From Moniliella sp. 'wahieum' (Eukaryota; Basidiomycota; Moniliellomycetes; Moniliellales; Moniliellaceae): DNA of 64,000 bases. This document shows, piece after piece, positions 59,001-64,000 of this stretch. The notes beneath the pieces are model-generated. The model was given only the letters and a program-made list of their open reading frames with translations. It did not search any database and had not been told where the DNA came from. Within the stretch, counting starts at the first letter, position 1. Every line of letters begins with the position of its first letter. The position numbers and the translations under genes were made by a program. The stretch is from assembly GCA_003971905.1 (NCBI GenBank), contig RSEE01000049.1, forward strand, positions 310,001-374,000. Direction: 5' to 3'.

Positions 59001-61461
59001 ACGCTCGGACGACAGTCGATGCTCGGTGCGGATATGTTGCCTCGTCGACGCGGTGCGGGACGGGACTGCATCGTGCCTCCACATGGTGGGACGGCCGGCG
59101 AGCATGATGCCCCACTCCAGGGCAGAGGTGAGTTGGGCGCGGCGCGGGAGAGTATGCTGGAACATTGCTCAGTTACGGGATCGGGGGCAGACGACGGAGG
59201 AGATGGCGACGCGATCAATGCGCTTGAACGGTTGATCGGCGCACGCTCTCATACCGCGGGCAATCTTGAGCGTCCCGAACTAAACCCAAACCCAAACCCA
59301 ACTCCAAACCTAACCTCCAACTCCAACTCCAACCCCAGCCCAAGCGCGAGCCCCGCCACGACGGTCAATACGTTTGCTACTGCCGAAGAGGAGGAAGATG
59401 CGGTATTCACATCTCCTGTTTCGTTGCGTCGCAGACGCACTTTACCGCCCGCCGCCTCCGAGGGAAGGTCGTCTGCCTCCCGTTACAGACCACACGGCAC
59501 TTCCCTCCCACCCCTGCCCCTCCTGCTCTTGCTAGCCTCCCTGAAGACGTTACTTCCCCTGTCCTCCCTCATCGCTCGCACTCCTTGGCCAATGCTTCTC
59601 ACGGGGAAGAGGGATCACTGGGCTTGACCCTTCCCCCTCAGGACGCCTCCCGTCGTGGTGGAAACGGACGCAACGGAAGACACTCGCCCTGTGCGCGTGC
59701 CACCCCGTCGGCCACCCCCCCCGCCTCCTCCGGCTGGGAGACGAAACACAGCGGTTTCACGCTTGGTACAGCAGTTTGAGGCTACCCAGCCGTGCGCTCT
59801 CCTCCGCTCCCCGTACAATCTCGCCCGGGGGTGCAGGGCGGTGAGGGTACGTCCACCTTTGCCTGTACCGCCGGAAAGCCCTCGCCATGCTCCTGCTCCC
59901 CCGCTCCCTCAGCGGAGCAGCCGGGGCCAGTGATGAGCCTATTTGTCTGGGGAGGGGGTTCCTTAACCGCCAGTCGCACTGAATCCGAGGGCAGGGAATT
60001 ATCTCAGTTGCCACAGAGGGTACCGCTGGTTGCTGTCGGGGCGGATGCCAGCCCATCTCCTGTGACGGTGCCTCCGATCCCTTCCATTTCCTTTGATGCA
60101 GCTACGCCCTCCCCAACTGCTGCCTCCATGTCCAACAACCGGGAAAGCTGGGGGTCAAACAGACGTAGCCCGCCCTTACGCACTCCAGCTCTTCCCAGCC
60201 CCCCCGGGCCCGCCCTCCGCTTCCTCCCCCTCCGTTGCAACCCGCTTCTGCCGCACAGCAACTCACAGCTGCGTCTGTGAGGGAGCCAGTTGAGAACCCT
60301 GGTCTCAGTCTACCTCCTCCAACTACCAGCCCAGCGCCGGGTAGTCCAGCTGGAAGTGAGGCGGGAAGACAAAGCAGGATGAGCACGGCCTCTTCGGCAG
60401 GGTATACGGACATTGCTGGGATTTACGATGGCTACCATGAAGATGACCACCCTCACCGAGCTGCGTCGCTGGTGGGATGGGAATGGGAACGGGGGCTGCA
60501 CCCATTTTGACCGTCACTTCACCTGTCCCACCCGTCGCCCTGCCCCCCTGGTCCAGAGCAGAGGCAGAGGGCAGCGGCATCTGGGACCCCGTCCGCGCCG
60601 CTTCCTCCCACCCGACGCCCTCCTCCTCCTCCCCCGGCATCAAGGCCCAGCTCCTCTGCCCAAAGCTTGTTGGCCAGAGTACCACCTTCGAATGCTGCGT
60701 CTACCGTGGATGCGAGCCCAGCCACCCAGCCCACTCCACCTGTTGCGCCGCACGAGAACCAGGGGAAGAACGTGCGTCATCCGACGCACCCGGTCCACTA
60801 CGTATTGTTGTCCCCGCTGGGGCCGAGGTGACGGAGCTGGATGTGCTGGCGCGGCAGCTGGAGGAACCAGGGGACCATTATGAGTTGCTCACGCTGCTAG
60901 GGGACATTTTGGGGCCCGCATCAGCCGGAGCAGGAGGTGGTACGACAGGTGGAACCGAGGACGTTTCACGTGGTCAACAGGCTCGACCTATCGTCCGCTC
61001 TCGCCCGCCCGCCGTTCCTACGAAGAAGAGATGAGTCGTTGCCAGTCGCCCCTGTCGACCTCATTTACCGCCGCACCACCGCCGAGGGCCGTACGAAGCA
61101 GAAACTCGAAGTGGCTGGCGTACGGGTGGAAACGTGTGCGATTTGTGTGGCTCAGTTCCGGCCGAGCCAATTGGCTTGTATCTTCCCTTGTTGCATGTGT
61201 ACGTCCCTCCCCCCCCTCCCCCCCCCCCCCTCCCCTCACACAACACACTTCTCCCCGACTTGTCCCTTCCCTTTCCCGACGGAACCAAACCGTGCCAGAG
61301 CCAACGGACTGACCTTGAACTTGGATTTGGACTCGAACTTGGACTTGAACTGACCTTTGCCAACCGTAGGTTCCATGCCGACTGCGCTCGTCGGTGCTTC
61401 TCCATTCGCGCATCTGTCCGCTTGTCGCCACGATGTGGCCGACGCAGTGGTCGATGCGTAG
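56016..61461 (+). CDS. very long disordered protein with C-terminal RING-H2 finger (putative E3 ligase)
   Basis: From the ATG at 56016 (MAALSPEQLDVRVGLLPNLV) the plus strand is coding in successive frames for 5.4 kb. The N-terminus holds a short duplicated element, LDVRVGLLPN and PDVRVGFLPS. The body is Ser/Pro/Arg/Glu-rich disorder with acidic-Ser patches (ESGSESDELVSAEEELVRKV, DSDSDAQWEEEMAALERM) and helical segments such as SMFEEQLHRMVQAEARAAQE. At the C-terminus VETCAICVAQFRPSQLACIF precedes PCCM, an intron (about 61197-61371), then FHADC and, after a one-base change near 61428, ICPLCRHDVADAVVDA and TAG at 61459: a RING-H2 pattern. About 1,700-1,800 residues. At least ten frame changes. 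That the whole span is one gene is inferred from continuous coding on one strand without a promoter-like gap. Confidence 0.6.
61197..61371 (+). other. probable intron within the RING finger
   Basis: Donor GTGTAC at 61197 or GTACGT at 61199, a C-rich body with CCCCCCC, branch-like CTGACC near 61349, acceptor CCAACCGTAG ending near 61370. It splits the RING finger between the cysteine pair and FHADC; the phase is uncertain because of local frame errors. Confidence 0.5.
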
Positions 61462-61868
61462 CTTGCTCCCGTCTTCTGTTCGCTTACTGTCTTGTTCGTT
61501 TATCCGTGATGTCGATGACTGAGTATTGAGCATTGAGCATTGAGCATTGATTATCTACTAGCGTCATTCCTATTTTCTCCTGTTGCTTGCTCCTATTGCT
61601 CCTACCTCCTGTTCGTTCCTCCTCATGGCACGAGGGCACAGGCACTGGCACTCCGATCCAGTACCGAGTACCCGTGGTGCATGTGCATGTGGTGCCCCTG
61701 CCTATGCGTGTGCCCCTGCCTATGATGGCATGGCGTGCCACCCAGTATACACATTTCTTTGTCGTCCTACCCTTGCTGCCATTCCCATTCGTCTCTCTTT
61801 CTCCTGTCGTTGTTGCATCCTCTTTAGGGGCGGGAAGGAACAAGGTCTCCATAGCAAATGTCTGCGTG
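61462..61868. other. 3' flank of the RING gene
   Basis: No gene seen. Direct repeats GAGCATTGAGCATTGAGCATTGA at 61527-61550. Confidence 0.45.
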
Positions 61869-62366
61869 TGCTTTGCTTTGCTTTGCTTTGCTTTGCTTTG
61901 CTTTGCTTTGCTTTGCTTTGCTTTGCTTGCTTTGCTTTGCTTTGCTTTGCTTTGCTTTGCTGCTTTGCTTTGCTTTGCTTTGCTTGCTTGCTTTGCTTTG
62001 CTTTGCTTTGCTTGCTTTGCTTTGCTTTGCTTTGCTTTGCTTTGCTTTGCTTTGCTTTGCTTGCTTTGCTTTGCTTTGCTTGCTTTGCTTTGCTTTGCTT
62101 GCTTTGCTTTGCTTTGCTTGTTTGCTTTGCTTTGCTTTTGCTTTGCTTTGCTTTGCTTGCTTGCTTTGCTTTGCTTTGCTTTGCTTTGCTTTGCTTGCTT
62201 TGCTTTGCTTTGCTTGCTTTGCTTGTTGCTTTGCTTGCTTTTGCTTTGCTTGCTTTGCTTGCTTTGCTTTGCTTTGCTTTGCTTTGCTTTGCTTTGCTTT
62301 GCTTTGCTTTGCTTTGCTTTGCTTTGCTTTGCTTTGCTTGCTTTGCTTTGCTTTGCTTTGCTTTGT
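61869..62366 (+). repeat. CTTTG pentanucleotide array, about 500 bp
   Basis: Head-to-tail CTTTG units, about 100 copies, interrupted at irregular spacing by 4-nt CTTG units and rarely by TTTTGC or TTGTTGC. The plus strand contains no A across the whole array. On the minus strand it reads GCAAA and gives artificial Ala-Lys-Gln-Ser repeats in every frame. It lies between the RING gene and cytochrome b5. Confidence 0.95.
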
Positions 62367-63598
62367 TGGGAGTCGGCCGCGAATGGGGTAGGATTAGTAT
62401 GGTGAGCAGAAGTAGAAGAAAGAGAAAGGAGAGGAACGCGCTCGCCCTGCTCCGGTCCTTGCGCACATAGTAGCCTATGGACGTGCTCGGCAAAAAAGGC
62501 TGTCAGGCATCCCCCTCCCGGCCCCCAACGAGCTGACCGGGCAAGGGAACCTTTGTTTACTGTGCCCACTGGAAAGCACGCACGGTGAAGCAAGGTGCGG
62601 TCGAACGTGCCGGTCGAAGCGAGGCGGGAAGGCGAGAAAGTGAGGGGGCGGGCGTGGGGAGGGGTAGCTGGCCTGATAAGCCATCGGCCATCGGCCATCG
62701 ACCATCGCATTGCATCCACTGACATGAGCGCTAGTGAACATTTCACCTCCCTCGGCCTTTCGGCGTGCTGCCAGCTGTTGTTGGGTACGCTGGTGCGGCT
62801 GTTACTAGTTACTAGTCCATACTGCTGTGCGTTTAAGCGCGCAGACACTGGGTGCTGCGGCAGGGTTTCATGCATAAAACGCACCCTCGGATCCCAAGCG
62901 GATCATCGATCATCTCCATCATTGATTACGGATGCGACGGATCGATGACCCTGACATGGTCCAACGCCGCGCCCCCCAAGGAAGCGAGGGGGGAGTTAAA
63001 TCAACGCATAGCTCAAGCTTCAAGCGCGCCGATACTCGATACCCCCCCGCCCCAACAACAAAGGCGCCTCCCTGGATGCGTTTGAGGTTCTCCACACCGT
63101 CAGTACTGAATCTGAGTACGCACGCAGTACCCAGCACCGTCTGTGGCTTTGTTACATCCTGTAGCGGTGGCCGACGAGTGTGAAGCACATGAGCCCATCC
63201 TATCACACGGCCTCTGTTGTCTCCGTCGTGGGGGCCAAATAGGCCGAGTGTGGCCGAGGTCCCACGGGCGGCTATTAATAATGGCCCGGCACGGCGCCAG
63301 TGTGGCCTGCTGCTGTCCAGCTTCACGCGCACGCGTCACCCGTCACGCTTCACTGATCCTCTCGCCCAAGTGCCTTCCCACCCGCCATGCGCAAACTCGA
63401 CGATCACACATCACCCATTGCCATCCCCATCAGCGCTGGCTTGCACCGATCGCAGTGGACAACGTGGCTGGCTTCCCACTTCCCGCTTCCTGGTGCCCGC
63501 ACTGGGACATAAGTGTGGAAGCATTCAGATAGGCAGGTTTCTGCCGCCTTTCTTCCCCACCTCACCCGCAGGCCTCATCGACCTCATCCCCTCCCACC
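62367..63598. other. intergenic, cytochrome b5 promoter side
   Basis: No coding block recognised. The last 150 bp are pyrimidine-rich (CCGCCTTTCTTCCCCACCTC) and lead to the cytochrome b5 start. A CGATCATC/CATCGATC dyad cluster lies at 62900-62925. Confidence 0.45.
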
Positions 63599-64000
63599 AT
63601 GGCTACCAAGATCTCTGCCGCGACGCTCGCTGAGCACAACAAGGCGTCGGACTGCTGGATGGCCATCAACGGCAAGGTGTACAATGTGACGGACTTTGTC
63701 GATGAGCACCCAGGGGGAGACGAGGTCCTCCTTGCTGAGGCTGGCAAGGACGCTACTGAGGCATTTGACGATGTGGGCCACTCGGACGATGCACGGCAAT
63801 TGCTTGTTCCGATGCTGGTTGGCGACCTGGAGGGGTGGCGGTACGTTGGTCCTTGGTCCTTGGTTCTTGACCCTTTTTCCCTCCCTGAAAACGGATTTTC
63901 TAATTTCTCTTGTTTGTTGTGCAGCTGTCCGGTCCCACACCCGAGGTCAAGACGGCTTCCAAGCAGGGCGGATCGTACGTTCTCCTCCCCCCTCTACCCA
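63599..64000 (+). CDS. cytochrome b5 (partial, cut by window end)
   Basis: Cytochrome b5 is a haem electron carrier on the ER, serving desaturases, sterol and P450 enzymes. The start at 63599 gives MATKISAATLAEHNKASDCW, then MAINGKVYNVTDFVDEHPGG with the HPGG haem-ligand motif and AFDDVGHSDDARQLLVPMLV with the second haem histidine. Exon 1 ends near LVGDLEG at 63840. Exon 2 (63925-63974) reads SGPTPEVKTASKQGGS and a further GTACGT donor at 63975 starts intron 2. The exon 1/2 phase is off by one base, which fits the indel pattern elsewhere. The membrane anchor lies beyond the window. Confidence 0.93.
   Translation, partial: MATKISAATLAEHNKASDCWMAINGKVYNVTDFVDEHPGGDEVLLAEAGKDATEAFDDVGHSDDARQLLVPMLVGDLEGWRYVGPWSLVLDPFSLPENGFSNFSCLLCSCPVPHPRSRRLPSRADRTFSSPLYP
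63841..63924 (+). other. cytochrome b5 intron 1
   Basis: Donor GTACGT at 63841, acceptor TTGTGCAG ending at 63924, T-rich body. A second intron begins with GTACGT at 63975 and runs out of the window. Confidence 0.8.

Noticed and set aside
4107-61461. Programmed ribosomal frameshifting as the cause of the many broken frames
   Set aside because: Sites share no slippery motif or downstream structure, and most are simple one-base losses in short homopolymers, which fits sequencing error better.
61484-62884. Long minus-strand frame of Ala-Lys-Gln-Ser repeats through the CTTTG array
   Set aside because: It is the mechanical translation of GCAAA repeats, open in all frames, with no domain on either side.

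Overview
The window looks like basidiomycete nuclear DNA. Genes carry few, short introns (about 55-115 nt), often with a GTACGT donor, and start codons often sit behind CT-rich tracts. An endosomal mRNA-transport protein of the Rrm4 type (RRMs followed by three MLLE modules) points to Ustilaginomycotina or a relative, but I do not name a species.

I support 18 protein genes, one tRNA-like gene and several repeats. Left arm (1-26.4 kb): a DDR48-like stress repeat protein, a serine carboxypeptidase, a long PPR-like mitochondrial protein, an UNC93-like transporter, an API5-like nuclear protein, the Rrm4-like protein and an unrecognised Ser/Pro-rich protein. From 26.4 to 32.2 kb there is a gene-free island of short palindromic words and a dispersed repeat family. 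Middle (32.2-42.3 kb): a PL14-like secreted protein, a FAF2/UBXD8-type UBX protein, NOP58, a small HMG/YABBY-like protein, a PQ-loop transporter and an EB1 microtubule plus-end protein. From 42.3 to 50 kb there is a second gene-poor island with the tRNA-like gene. Right arm (50-64 kb): a bZIP factor, a DENND6-type Rab GEF, a METTL3/IME4 mRNA adenosine methyltransferase, a very long disordered RING-H2 protein, a 500-bp CTTTG array and cytochrome b5 (cut by the window end).

Nearly every conserved gene is broken by several one-base frame changes while its domain order and catalytic residues survive across the breaks, including in essential genes such as NOP58. Many breaks are repaired on paper by one extra base in a 2-4 nt homopolymer. 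I therefore read them as assembly indels rather than decay; CDS spans below run across these breaks. The genes do not form an operon or cluster. The neighbour pairs of interest are divergent promoters: UBX/NOP58 with a CACGTG palindrome, DENND6/METTL3 with a very long G-run, and HMG/PQ-loop. The most biologically interesting content is RNA-centred: an Rrm4-like transporter, a METTL3-type m6A writer with an apparent insertion, and NOP58.
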